From assembly GCA_025462725.1 (NCBI GenBank), contig JAOAPE010000012.1, forward strand, positions 62,001 to 126,000: a stretch of DNA of 64,000 nucleotides, in the 5' to 3' direction. Position numbers and translations under genes: made by a program. Shown here piece by piece: positions 53,802 to 61,213 of the stretch (the stretch's first letter is position 1; each line of letters starts with the position of its first letter). The notes under the pieces are model-generated. The model searched no databases, had not been told where the DNA came from, and worked only from the letters and a program-made list of their open reading frames with translations. Source of the stretch: Terriglobales bacterium (GTDB taxonomy: Bacteria; Acidobacteriota; Terriglobia; Terriglobales; Acidobacteriaceae).

Positions 53802-55667
53802 CTATGCCGCGTCTTTCTCAGCTAACTTTGCTTCTTCTTTCGCCGATTTTTTCAACTCGAAGCGGCATTCTTCTGGCTTCTTGTCGAAACGCAAACCCTG
53901 GAAAACCGGTGCGCGCATCTTCAATCCATCCTTCTGGCCTTCATGTGTCCATTCTGTGAATTTAATTTCTGCCACCAGTTCCGGACGAACATAATGCAGT
54001 CCGCGTGAACTCTCCGGCTTTCCGTAGAACGGGCTCGTCTTCGTCTCCAGCTTCTTCAGCCTGTTCCACATCTCCTCATGCGACTTGTGCGTAAATCCAC
54101 TGCCCGCTTGTCCAACCGGGATCAACCGTTTCTTGTCGTCATATAGTCCCAGGACGAGTGATCCGAAATGCTCGCGGCTGCCGCGGGGCTCTGTGTAGCC
54201 GCCGATAACGCACTCTTGCCGTTGCGTGATCTTGATCTTCAGCCAATCGCGGGTGCGCTTTTGTTCGTAACAGGATGCACGGCGCTTGCCGACGATCCCT
54301 TCCAGTCCTTTTGCCTTTGCAGCCTCATACAGCGCCGAACCCTGACCGACGAAATGGTCCGAGTATCGAAATGCCTCATCTGTGGCGAGAATCTTTTGCA
54401 GCAACTCTTTTCGCTTTTCCAGATCCACACGTAGCAGGGAATAGCCGTCGAGATAAAGCAAATCGAATGCGTAATAGACGATGCTCAAGCCCGTGTTCCC
54501 GTTCGCGATAGTTCGCTTGCGAACCTTGCCCGGCTCGAATCCGGTGCGTTGCTGCATAAGGCTGAATGAAGGACGCCCTTCTTCATCGAGCGCACAGATT
54601 TCGCCGTCCACAATTGCGTTGCTGGCTCTTATGCACGAGGGAAGTCCGGCCAATTCCGGGAAATCCGCCGTCATTTCATTCTGATTGCGCGAGACCATCC
54701 GCAAATCGCCGTTTTCGATGAACGACAATGCGCGATATCCGTCAAACTTCACCTCAAAGAGCCAATCATTGCCGTCGAAGGGTTCGTCAACTAGCGTCGC
54801 GAGCATGGGACGAATGACATGCGGCATCGGCATTTTCAATGCGCCTTTGAGATCTCTAAGCACAGAGAGCACAGAGGACACAGAGGTGTTTGTACTTCGA
54901 GGCTTTGGCGAAAGCACTGAAGGTGTCGAAGCACCTTTTGTTGGCTTCACCGCTGAACGGGTCTTTACCGGTTTTGCCTCTGTGTCCTCCGTGCTCTCTG
55001 TGGTTCGGGTGCTTTTGTTTTTCCGCAGCGCATCTGCCAGCCAAGCCTTTTTGCTCTTCGACTCCGCCGCAGGACGATTGCTCTCCCACTCGCCCGATTT
55101 CTGGTCGCCGGCAATCTGAGCCAATGAACGCTTTGTCAGGACCGAATAGTCATACTTCGGGTCATTCGCCTCGAACCCTTCTTGCACACTCTCGTCGCGT
55201 TTCTTGATCAACAGCCATTCCGTGCCTTTGCTCCCGGGCCGCCGAGACCTCATATGCGCGAGCACAAACTCGCCTTTCAGCTTTTTGCCCATCAAGCGGA
55301 ATTTGAGGTCGCCTTTTCCCAGCATCTGGTGAGCATCGCCCAATGGTTCCCATGTGCCTACGTCCCACACCATTACCGTGCCCGCGCCGTAATTGCCTTC
55401 GGGAATGTTTCCCTCAAAATCAAAGTAAGAAACAGGATGATCTTCCACCTGCATGGCCAGCCGTTTTTGTGCCGGATCAAGCGACGGCCCCTTCGGGACG
55501 GCCCACGACTTCAGCACGCCCTCCATCTCTACCCGGAAATCAAAATGAAGATGAGAAGCGCGGTGCTTCTGCACGACGAATCGGTGCGCGGTGGCCTTTT
55601 CTACTTTTCCTGCCGGTTCAGGAGTCTGCTTGAAATCTCGCTTCCGCTGGTACTCATTCAATGCCAT
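53802..55667 (-). CDS. ligD: DNA ligase D: 3'-phosphoesterase plus ATP-dependent ligase, no polymerase domain
   Basis: A 621-residue two-domain LigD used in bacterial end joining with Ku. The phosphoesterase domain (about 25-190) has 'HLHFDFRVEMEG', 'WAVPKGPS' and 'DHPVSYFDFEGNIPEGNYGAG'. The ligase domain (about 290-615) has the adenylated Lys in 'FEVKFDGYRAL', 'DGEICALDE' and an OB-fold end. The primase/polymerase domain of full LigD is missing. No ku gene is in the window. The linker (about 215-275) is encoded by an inverted genome repeat (see the repeat feature). Its start is 10 nt from the divergent Nudix gene. Confidence 0.93.
   Translation of the reverse strand: MALNEYQRKRDFKQTPEPAGKVEKATAHRFVVQKHRASHLHFDFRVEMEGVLKSWAVPKGPSLDPAQKRLAMQVEDHPVSYFDFEGNIPEGNYGAGTVMVWDVGTWEPLGDAHQMLGKGDLKFRLMGKKLKGEFVLAHMRSRRPGSKGTEWLLIKKRDESVQEGFEANDPKYDYSVLTKRSLAQIAGDQKSGEWESNRPAAESKSKKAWLADALRKNKSTRTTESTEDTEAKPVKTRSAVKPTKGASTPSVLSPKPRSTNTSVSSVLSVLRDLKGALKMPMPHVIRPMLATLVDEPFDGNDWLFEVKFDGYRALSFIENGDLRMVSRNQNEMTADFPELAGLPSCIRASNAIVDGEICALDEEGRPSFSLMQQRTGFEPGKVRKRTIANGNTGLSIVYYAFDLLYLDGYSLLRVDLEKRKELLQKILATDEAFRYSDHFVGQGSALYEAAKAKGLEGIVGKRRASCYEQKRTRDWLKIKITQRQECVIGGYTEPRGSREHFGSLVLGLYDDKKRLIPVGQAGSGFTHKSHEEMWNRLKKLETKTSPFYGKPESSRGLHYVRPELVAEIKFTEWTHEGQKDGLKMRAPVFQGLRFDKKPEECRFELKKSAKEEAKLAEKDAA
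54861..55002. repeat. Inverted repeat pair inside ligD
   Basis: A 26-nt sequence (CACAGAGAGCAC... type) at 54861-54886 recurs inverted at 54977-55002 with one mismatch, 90 nt apart. The space contains a further small hairpin (AAGGTG/CACCTT). The repeat is the 'ACAGAGGACACAGAGG' kind normally found between genes, yet here it lies in frame and encodes the linker with 'TTESTEDTE' on one side and 'TSVSSVLSVL' on the other. Confidence 0.85.
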
Positions 55668-55677
55668 TTGCGATTAG

Positions 55678-56169
55678 ATGATTGAAAAACGTGAGCGGAA
55701 AGCCGTCCCGGCGAGAATTGAAGGTAAACTCAACCACTTGAGCCGCGAATATCCAGATCGCCCTATCGTCGGAGTCGGCGCCGTCATCGTGAAGAACGGT
55801 TGCGTGCTGTTGGTGCAACGTGGCACCGAGCCATTCAAGGGACAGTGGTCGCTCCCCGGCGGTGTCCAAGACTTAGGTGAAACCCTCGAGCAGGGAATCA
55901 TCCGCGAGATGCGTGAGGAGACTGGATTGGACGTTCAGCCCATTGAAGTGGCAGGAGTCATAGACCGCATCCTTCCCGACGCAACCGGAAAACTGCAATA
56001 CCACTACGTGCTGATTGACTACGTCTGCCGCATTATCGGTGGGGAATTGCTCCCGGCCAGTGACGCGCAAGATGTCCGCTGGGTCCGCGAAGAGGAATTG
56101 AGCAACTATCAGCTAGTGATCGGGACAGAAGAGGTCGTGCGCAAAGTACTACGTAAGGACGCGCGCTAA
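55678..56169 (+). CDS. Nudix hydrolase
   Basis: A 163-residue hydrolase. The Nudix box is complete: 'GGVQDLGETLEQGIIREMREETGL' (in part), at about residues 60-83, with REMREE as the metal-binding core. The N-terminal strand 'VGVGAVIVKNGCVLLVQRG' and 'WSLPGG' are typical of ADP-ribose or 8-oxo-dGTP type enzymes; the substrate is not determinable. It starts 10 nt from the divergent ligD start, so both promoters must lie partly inside the opposing coding sequences, or one start is further downstream. Confidence 0.9.
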   Translation: MIEKRERKAVPARIEGKLNHLSREYPDRPIVGVGAVIVKNGCVLLVQRGTEPFKGQWSLPGGVQDLGETLEQGIIREMREETGLDVQPIEVAGVIDRILPDATGKLQYHYVLIDYVCRIIGGELLPASDAQDVRWVREEELSNYQLVIGTEEVVRKVLRKDAR

Positions 56170-56194
56170 CGACAGGGTTTTTGCTTTTGTTTTC

Positions 56195-56226
56195 GCTAAC
56201 AGCTAAGAGCTAAAAGCTAACAGCTA
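56195..56226. repeat. Short AGCTAA tandem repeats at the 3' end of ubiX
   Basis: Four to five copies of an 'AGCTAA'-like unit, overlapping the ubiX stop codon. A similar pattern of tandem short repeats abuts the ppa stop at 18.8 kb. Confidence 0.65.
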
Positions 56227-56823
56227 CTTCCCCTTCCAACTGTACGCATCCTCTTGCGGCAAGCCGATATGCGCCATCACGCGGCACACAAATTGCCTTG
56301 CCATCTCATTGGAATCGATTGGCTTGTTGTAGAAAGTGGGAATCACCGGATAGATGGTCGCGCCGGCATCGGCGGCGTACTGCATATTTCGCAAGTGGAT
56401 TTTGTTCAGTGGAGTCTCGCGAACGCACAGCACCAATCTGCGTTGCTCCTTCAAACAGACATCCGCCGCACGTTCGATGAGATGTATCGCCATCCCGTTC
56501 GCGATTCGCGCCAGCGTGCCCATGCTGCACGGCAAGACCACCATTGCATCCGTTGGATACGAGCCGCTGGCAATGTTAGCGCCGATATCATCGTTCGATT
56601 GCTGCGTGATTTTGCAGCTGGCAGGTCCCTCGCCCAGCAATCGACTGACAAGCTCGTTCCGGCCAGCAATCTCTAACTCTTCTGCAAAAACACGCAATGC
56701 ACCATCTGACGCAATGAAATTTACTTTTTCAATGCGACTATCGCGTTGCGCCGCAAGCAGGATTTCTCGCGTAAAGACCGCGCCGCTTGCGCCCGTTGCC
56801 GCAATGGTGAGTGTCTGTTTCAA
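56224..56823 (-). CDS. ubiX: Flavin prenyltransferase UbiX
   Basis: A 199-residue flavoprotein that makes prenylated FMN for UbiD-type decarboxylases. The N-terminus 'LTIAATGASGAVFTREIL' is the FMN-binding start. 'PCSMGTLARIANGMAIHLIERAADVCLKEQRRLVLCVRETPLNKIHLRNM' (in part) is the conserved centre with the catalytic Ser/Glu/Arg set. Its ATG overlaps the purB TGA by 4 nt (ATGA), so the two are cotranslated. No ubiD gene is in the window. Confidence 0.93.
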   Translation of the reverse strand: MKQTLTIAATGASGAVFTREILLAAQRDSRIEKVNFIASDGALRVFAEELEIAGRNELVSRLLGEGPASCKITQQSNDDIGANIASGSYPTDAMVVLPCSMGTLARIANGMAIHLIERAADVCLKEQRRLVLCVRETPLNKIHLRNMQYAADAGATIYPVIPTFYNKPIDSNEMARQFVCRVMAHIGLPQEDAYSWKGK

Positions 56824-58157
56824 GAATTTTTCTTACCCTGCGACCTTCGCGTCCTCTGCGGTTCAAACACTCGCGCGAATATCTTATCCACATTCCGCAG
56901 TTGTCGTTTGAGATCGAATGCCTTCTCGATCTTCTTCTGCGGAACTCTTGACGTGATCTCTTTGTCCTTCGAAACCATCTCGCGGAAATTCAGTCCCTCG
57001 CGCCAGGCTTTCATTGCGTTGCCCTGCACGAGCCTGTAAGCATCTTCACGCGACATCCCCGCTTCCGTGAGGTCAAGCAGCAACTGACCGCTATAAATCA
57101 GCCCGCCCGTGCTTTCTAAGTTTTCCAACATGCGTTTCGGATAAACGAACATCGTCTCGATTAAGTTCGTGGTCTTATTCAACAAGTAATCAGCAAGGAT
57201 TGTTGAATCCGGCAAAATCACGCGCTCTACCGACGAATGTGAGATGTCCCGCTCATGCCATAGCGGGATATTCTCGAACGCCGCTTGCGCGTTGCTGCGC
57301 AAAATTCTTGCAAGTCCGGAGATTTGTTCGCACGTAATGGGATTCCGCTTATGCGGCATCGCCGACGAACCCTTCTGCTTTTCGCTGAAGAACTCTTCCG
57401 CTTCGCGTACTTCGGTGCGTTGAAGATGACGAATTTCCGTGGCGATCTTATCCAGCGTGCTCCCGATCACCGCAATCGTTGCCACGTAGTTCGCATGGCG
57501 ATCGCGCTGGATCACCTGTGACGAGATCGCTGCGGGCTTCAGCCCGAGCCGCTCGCAGATCTGTTCTTCGTATTCGGGTTCAAGGTGCGCAAAGGTGCCC
57601 ACTGCGCCAGAGAATTTCCCCACGCGCATCTCTTCCGTCGCTCGCTCGAAGCGCTCTATATTGCGAACAGTTTCCGCGTACCAGTTCGCCAGCTTCAGGC
57701 CAAACGTGATCGGTTCGGCGTGGATACCGTGAGTCCGCCCGATCATGGGTGTGTTCTTGAATTCATGCGCGCGACGTTTCAGCACATCCCGCAACTTGCG
57801 CAGATCATCCGCGATGATCGCTGACGCTGCCTTTATTTGGAGGGCCTGTGCCGTGTCCACAACATCGTTTGACGTCAGACCGTAGTGAAACCACCGCGAA
57901 GCCTCAGTCGAGGCCACTTTCTCTGAAACCGCCGTGGTGAAGGCGATCACGTCATGCTTCACCTCCGCCTCGATTGCCTGAATCCGCGAGAGGTCGAAAT
58001 CCGCTCCTTGCGCCAGCGTTTTGGCCGCCGACTTCGGAACCAGCCCAGCGTCGGCCAACGTCTGTGTGGCGGCCAGCTCAACCGCCAGCCACATCCGATA
58101 CTTGTTCTCGTCACTCCAGATCCGGCCCATCTCCGGCCGTGTATATCGTGCGATCAA
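56820..58157 (-). CDS. purB: Adenylosuccinate lyase
   Basis: Splits SAICAR and adenylosuccinate in purine synthesis. The 445-residue protein starts at TTG 58157 ('MIARYTRPEMGRIWSDENKY'), preceded by AGGAG, which matches the conserved bacterial N-terminus; an upstream ATG is out of frame. 'SSAMPHKRNP' (about residue 265-274) is the fumarase-superfamily signature, with 'TSNDVVDTAQ' and 'GRTHGIHAEPITFG' providing the active-site His and Thr/Ser residues. It overlaps ubiX by 4 nt. Confidence 0.96.
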   Translation of the reverse strand: MIARYTRPEMGRIWSDENKYRMWLAVELAATQTLADAGLVPKSAAKTLAQGADFDLSRIQAIEAEVKHDVIAFTTAVSEKVASTEASRWFHYGLTSNDVVDTAQALQIKAASAIIADDLRKLRDVLKRRAHEFKNTPMIGRTHGIHAEPITFGLKLANWYAETVRNIERFERATEEMRVGKFSGAVGTFAHLEPEYEEQICERLGLKPAAISSQVIQRDRHANYVATIAVIGSTLDKIATEIRHLQRTEVREAEEFFSEKQKGSSAMPHKRNPITCEQISGLARILRSNAQAAFENIPLWHERDISHSSVERVILPDSTILADYLLNKTTNLIETMFVYPKRMLENLESTGGLIYSGQLLLDLTEAGMSREDAYRLVQGNAMKAWREGLNFREMVSKDKEITSRVPQKKIEKAFDLKRQLRNVDKIFARVFEPQRTRRSQGKKNS

Positions 58158-58325
58158 GCGGCAACTCCTGCACTTTCTTTTTGGAACTCATGATTGTAAA
58201 TGGTAATCTTCCACCCGCAGGGCCAAACTGCGGCTCCCCCTCCGAAGCCGCTTAATTCCAGTTAACAAACATAAAGCCGATGAATCGATCGCAATACGAT
58301 TTCCACATTGGCACCCCTAGGTGAC

Positions 58326-58799
58326 ATGACAAAGACTGAGCGACGGAAGCCTTCCCGCAAGCGTGCCCTGACCATCGCCGAATACCGCCGGCTCTCGGAG
58401 TTCCGGTTCCAGATCCGTCGCTTCCTCCGCTTCAGCGAGAAAGCGGCCCGCGCTAAAGGACTCGAGCCGCAACAGCATCAAGCGCTGCTTGCCGTAAAAG
58501 GGCTGCCCGAAGGGCAGCAACCGACAGTTGCAAACCTTGCGCATCGCATGCAATTGGCGCATCACAGCATGGTCGAGCTCATAGACAGGATTACTGAAAA
58601 GGGTCTCGCGACTAGGACTAAGTCTGCCGACGACCGCCGGAACACCGTCATCGCGCTTACGCCCAAGGGCGAGAAAGTTTTGGGCGAGCTGTCAGTTCTC
58701 ACCTATTCGGAGCTGCAAACTAAATTTCTCGAACTCCTCAACTCTTTGCAAACGGTCATCGAAGACGTTCCGGAATCTTCACATAAAAGCAAGAAGTAG
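58326..58799 (+). CDS. MarR-family transcriptional regulator
   Basis: 157 residues from ATG 58326 (a TTG six codons upstream is possible). It has the winged helix of MarR proteins: recognition helix 'TVANLAHRMQLAHHSMVELIDRIT' (in part, about 78-100) and wing 'RTKSADDRRNTVIALTPKG' with the DxR motif. It would bind as a dimer to palindromic operators. It lies 111 nt upstream of the ClC channel gene, with an inverted repeat close to the latter's start, so control of that gene is likely. A ligand is not evident. Confidence 0.9.
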   Translation: MTKTERRKPSRKRALTIAEYRRLSEFRFQIRRFLRFSEKAARAKGLEPQQHQALLAVKGLPEGQQPTVANLAHRMQLAHHSMVELIDRITEKGLATRTKSADDRRNTVIALTPKGEKVLGELSVLTYSELQTKFLELLNSLQTVIEDVPESSHKSKK

Positions 58800-58878
58800 T
58801 TAATGAATGCGGGGTCCCCGCCGCGCTGGAGTACACGTGCTCTCGAGCCAAAAGGGATGGTTAGGTATCCCGTTTTGT

Positions 58879-58903
58879 AAATATATCGTAAAGCGATATA
58901 TTT
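58879..58903. promoter_or_regulatory. Palindromic operator candidate before the ClC gene
   Basis: AAATATATCG, 5-nt spacer, CGATATATTT: a perfect 10-bp inverted repeat ending 7 nt before the ClC start codon and occupying the ribosome-site region. MarR proteins bind palindromes of this size. Likely operator, inferred. Confidence 0.6.
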
Positions 58904-58910
58904 AAGTCAG

Positions 58911-60857
58911 ATGAGTTTTCAAGATTGGTTTCAAGCAAACAGAACTGTCACCGGCGGCAATGGCCTCCCGGTAGATGCCGATTCCGGTGTCGCAATGGAT
59001 CTGCCCGCTCCGCTGGGCGACTTCACCGCCACAAAAAGACTCATTCCCATATCTCTATTCGCTATTGTCATCGGTGTAGTGAGCAGTTATTTGGCGTTGT
59101 GGCTACTCAGGCTCATCGACCTCGCCACAAATCTCTTCTTTTTTCAGAGGTTCAGCTTCCAGCCCGCTTCACCGGCAGATCATCACCTTGGTCCGTGGGT
59201 CATCCTGGTTCCTGTCATTGGCGGACTCATCATTGGATTAATGGCACGCTACGGTTCGGATCGCATCCGCGGCCACGGCATACCCGAAGCCCTCGAGTCC
59301 ATTCTCCTCCGCGGCTCGAAGATCCAGGCCAAGGTTGCGCTGCTGAAACCAGTCTCGGCCGCGATTTCCATCGGTTCCGGTGGCCCTTTCGGCGCCGAAG
59401 GTCCCATCATCATGACCGGCGGAGCAGTGGGATCGCTGCTGGCGCAATTTTTTCATCTCACAGACACCGAGCGTAAGACATTGCTCGTAGCCGGCGCAGC
59501 CGCTGGGATGTCAGCCACCTTCGCTGCCCCGATTGCTTCAGTGTTGCTCGCAGTGGAACTGCTTCTGTTCGAGTTGAAACCGCGCAGTCTTGTGCCTGTC
59601 GCATTGGCCACTGCGACGGCCGCAGCCGCTCGCAGGTATCTCTTGGGAATGGGTCCTCTGTTCACCATGAAGCCTCACGTGAACGCTTACGGCTTCGAGA
59701 CTCTGGTCGCCTGCGCGTTTATGGGACTTGTTGCTGGAATGCTTGCGTTCGCGCTTACCAAATCCGTCTATCTCGCAGAGGACGCCTATGAGCATCTTCC
59801 ATTTCACTGGATGTGGTGGCCCGCAATTGGCGGTTTGGTAATCGGAATTGGCGGATGGCTGTTTCCGCCTGTGATGGGAGTTGGATACAGCGTCATTGGC
59901 GAGTTCCTCCAAGGCGACGCTCCGCTCAAAGTGATTCTCGGGATCCTTGTTGTAAAGTCGCTGATCTGGAGCTTCTCGCTCGGTTCTGGAACTTCAGGCG
60001 GTGTGCTCGCTCCCTTGATGATGATCGGTGGAGCGCTCGGAGCCGCAGGTGCGCACTTCTTTCCCGCATTATTCACTCCGCAAGGTCTGGGATTTTGGCC
60101 TTTGATCAGCATGGCTGCGGTATTGGGCGGAACCATGCGAGCGCCGCTCACCGCCGTGATCTTCTCGATTGAACTCACAAGGGACATAAACCTCATGCTG
60201 CCGCTCTTGATAGCAGCGGTCATAGCACACGCGTTCACCGTCCTTTTCTTGCGGCGCTCCATCCTCACGGAAAAGCTGAGCCGTCGCGGATACCATCTCA
60301 GCCGCGAGTATTCGATCGATCCGCTTGAGATCACTTTCGTGCGCGAGGTCATGCGGACTAGCATTGTGGCATTGCCCGCGGAACTCGCGCTTGCAGATCT
60401 AAAGGAGTCAGTGGCGCCCAACCATGCCCGTTCCGGACAATGGCTTTACCCGGTTGTCGGCAGCGATAAGCAATTGTTGAACGTGGTAACCCGGCACGAG
60501 ATCGAGAAAATTATGGCTCAAACTACTGCTGACGGATTACGCCTGAGAGACGTCGTGCCTGCAAAGGACAATCTGGTAGTCGCCTATCCCGGCGAGCCTT
60601 TGCGCATTGTCGTGAACCGAATGGCGCGCAGCGGATTCACCAGGTTCCCCGTGATTGATCGTCGGTCTGACGGCAGAAAAGGCGAGCAAGACCGAGGTCA
60701 CGGAACTGCCGTCCCCAAGCTAGTAGGAGTGGTTGCAATCACTGATCTGCTGAAAGCCCGCGTTATGAATCTGCAAGCGGAACATGAACGCGAGAGAGTC
60801 TTGCCGATTCGGGTCTTCCTCCCGGCAAGGTTCCGCAAAGCCCAGACAAGCGACTAG
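58911..60857 (+). CDS. ClC-type chloride channel/antiporter with C-terminal CBS domains
   Basis: A 648-residue membrane protein. The ClC pore motifs are 'SIGSGGPFGAEGPI' (gating Glu retained; the usual Arg is Ala), 'GHGIPEALES' and 'GSGTSGGVLAPLMMIGGALG'. About 10-12 membrane helices span residues 40-450. Residues about 465-635 carry two CBS-type segments ('MRTSIVALPAELALADLKE', 'RDVVPAKDNLVVAYPGEPLRIVVNRMARSGFTRFPVID', in part), which usually bind adenine nucleotides. It exchanges Cl- for protons or conducts Cl-. The stop overlaps the convergent glutaredoxin stop by CTAG. No good ribosome site precedes the ATG; a start near Met30 ('MDLPAPLGDF') is possible. Confidence 0.92.
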   Translation: MSFQDWFQANRTVTGGNGLPVDADSGVAMDLPAPLGDFTATKRLIPISLFAIVIGVVSSYLALWLLRLIDLATNLFFFQRFSFQPASPADHHLGPWVILVPVIGGLIIGLMARYGSDRIRGHGIPEALESILLRGSKIQAKVALLKPVSAAISIGSGGPFGAEGPIIMTGGAVGSLLAQFFHLTDTERKTLLVAGAAAGMSATFAAPIASVLLAVELLLFELKPRSLVPVALATATAAAARRYLLGMGPLFTMKPHVNAYGFETLVACAFMGLVAGMLAFALTKSVYLAEDAYEHLPFHWMWWPAIGGLVIGIGGWLFPPVMGVGYSVIGEFLQGDAPLKVILGILVVKSLIWSFSLGSGTSGGVLAPLMMIGGALGAAGAHFFPALFTPQGLGFWPLISMAAVLGGTMRAPLTAVIFSIELTRDINLMLPLLIAAVIAHAFTVLFLRRSILTEKLSRRGYHLSREYSIDPLEITFVREVMRTSIVALPAELALADLKESVAPNHARSGQWLYPVVGSDKQLLNVVTRHEIEKIMAQTTADGLRLRDVVPAKDNLVVAYPGEPLRIVVNRMARSGFTRFPVIDRRSDGRKGEQDRGHGTAVPKLVGVVAITDLLKARVMNLQAEHERERVLPIRVFLPARFRKAQTSD

Positions 60858-61111
60858 GGAATATCCACGCCCAACAGCGCACTCATCTCTTCGTAAAGAA
60901 ATCCCATCCCTGGCTTATAGGGCTGCACCCAATTGCCATCGATCACAAATTGCGGGATAGCGCGCTTGCCCGTGTTCTTCACAACTTCATCCGCCGCTCC
61001 CGGCGTGGACTCGATGTTGATTTCCGTATAAAGGAGCTGGTGCTTGTCGAGAAACCGTTTGGCTTCGCGACAATCACCACACCACGGGGCAGAATAGACG
61101 ATTATTTGCAT
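60854..61111 (-). CDS. Glutaredoxin-like protein
   Basis: 85 residues from ATG 61111; the 18 codons upstream in the open frame are not conserved-looking. The active site is 'SAPWCGDCREAKRFL' (CxxC at Cys10/Cys13), with 'RAIPQFVIDG' (cis-Pro, about residue 50). It resembles the small glutaredoxins of the NrdH/Grx class. It would transfer electrons between glutathione or thioredoxin and a protein disulfide. Its TAG is shared with the ClC stop. Confidence 0.9.
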   Translation of the reverse strand: MQIIVYSAPWCGDCREAKRFLDKHQLLYTEINIESTPGAADEVVKNTGKRAIPQFVIDGNWVQPYKPGMGFLYEEMSALLGVDIP

Positions 61112-61165
61112 AAGTTTGTAGATGTGAGAACCTGGCCAAAGATGCAGGCCTTTCGGCAAAAACAA

Positions 61166-61193
61166 AAGCCGCCAACCTTTCGATTGGCGGCTT
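61166..61193 (-). terminator. Rho-independent terminator of clpC
   Basis: A 10-bp stem AAGCCGCCAA / TTGGCGGCTT with an 8-nt loop, followed on the minus strand by TTTGTTTTT. It lies 20 nt after the clpC stop. Confidence 0.95.
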
Positions 61194-61213
61194 AATACTT
61201 GTAATGCCTGAGG

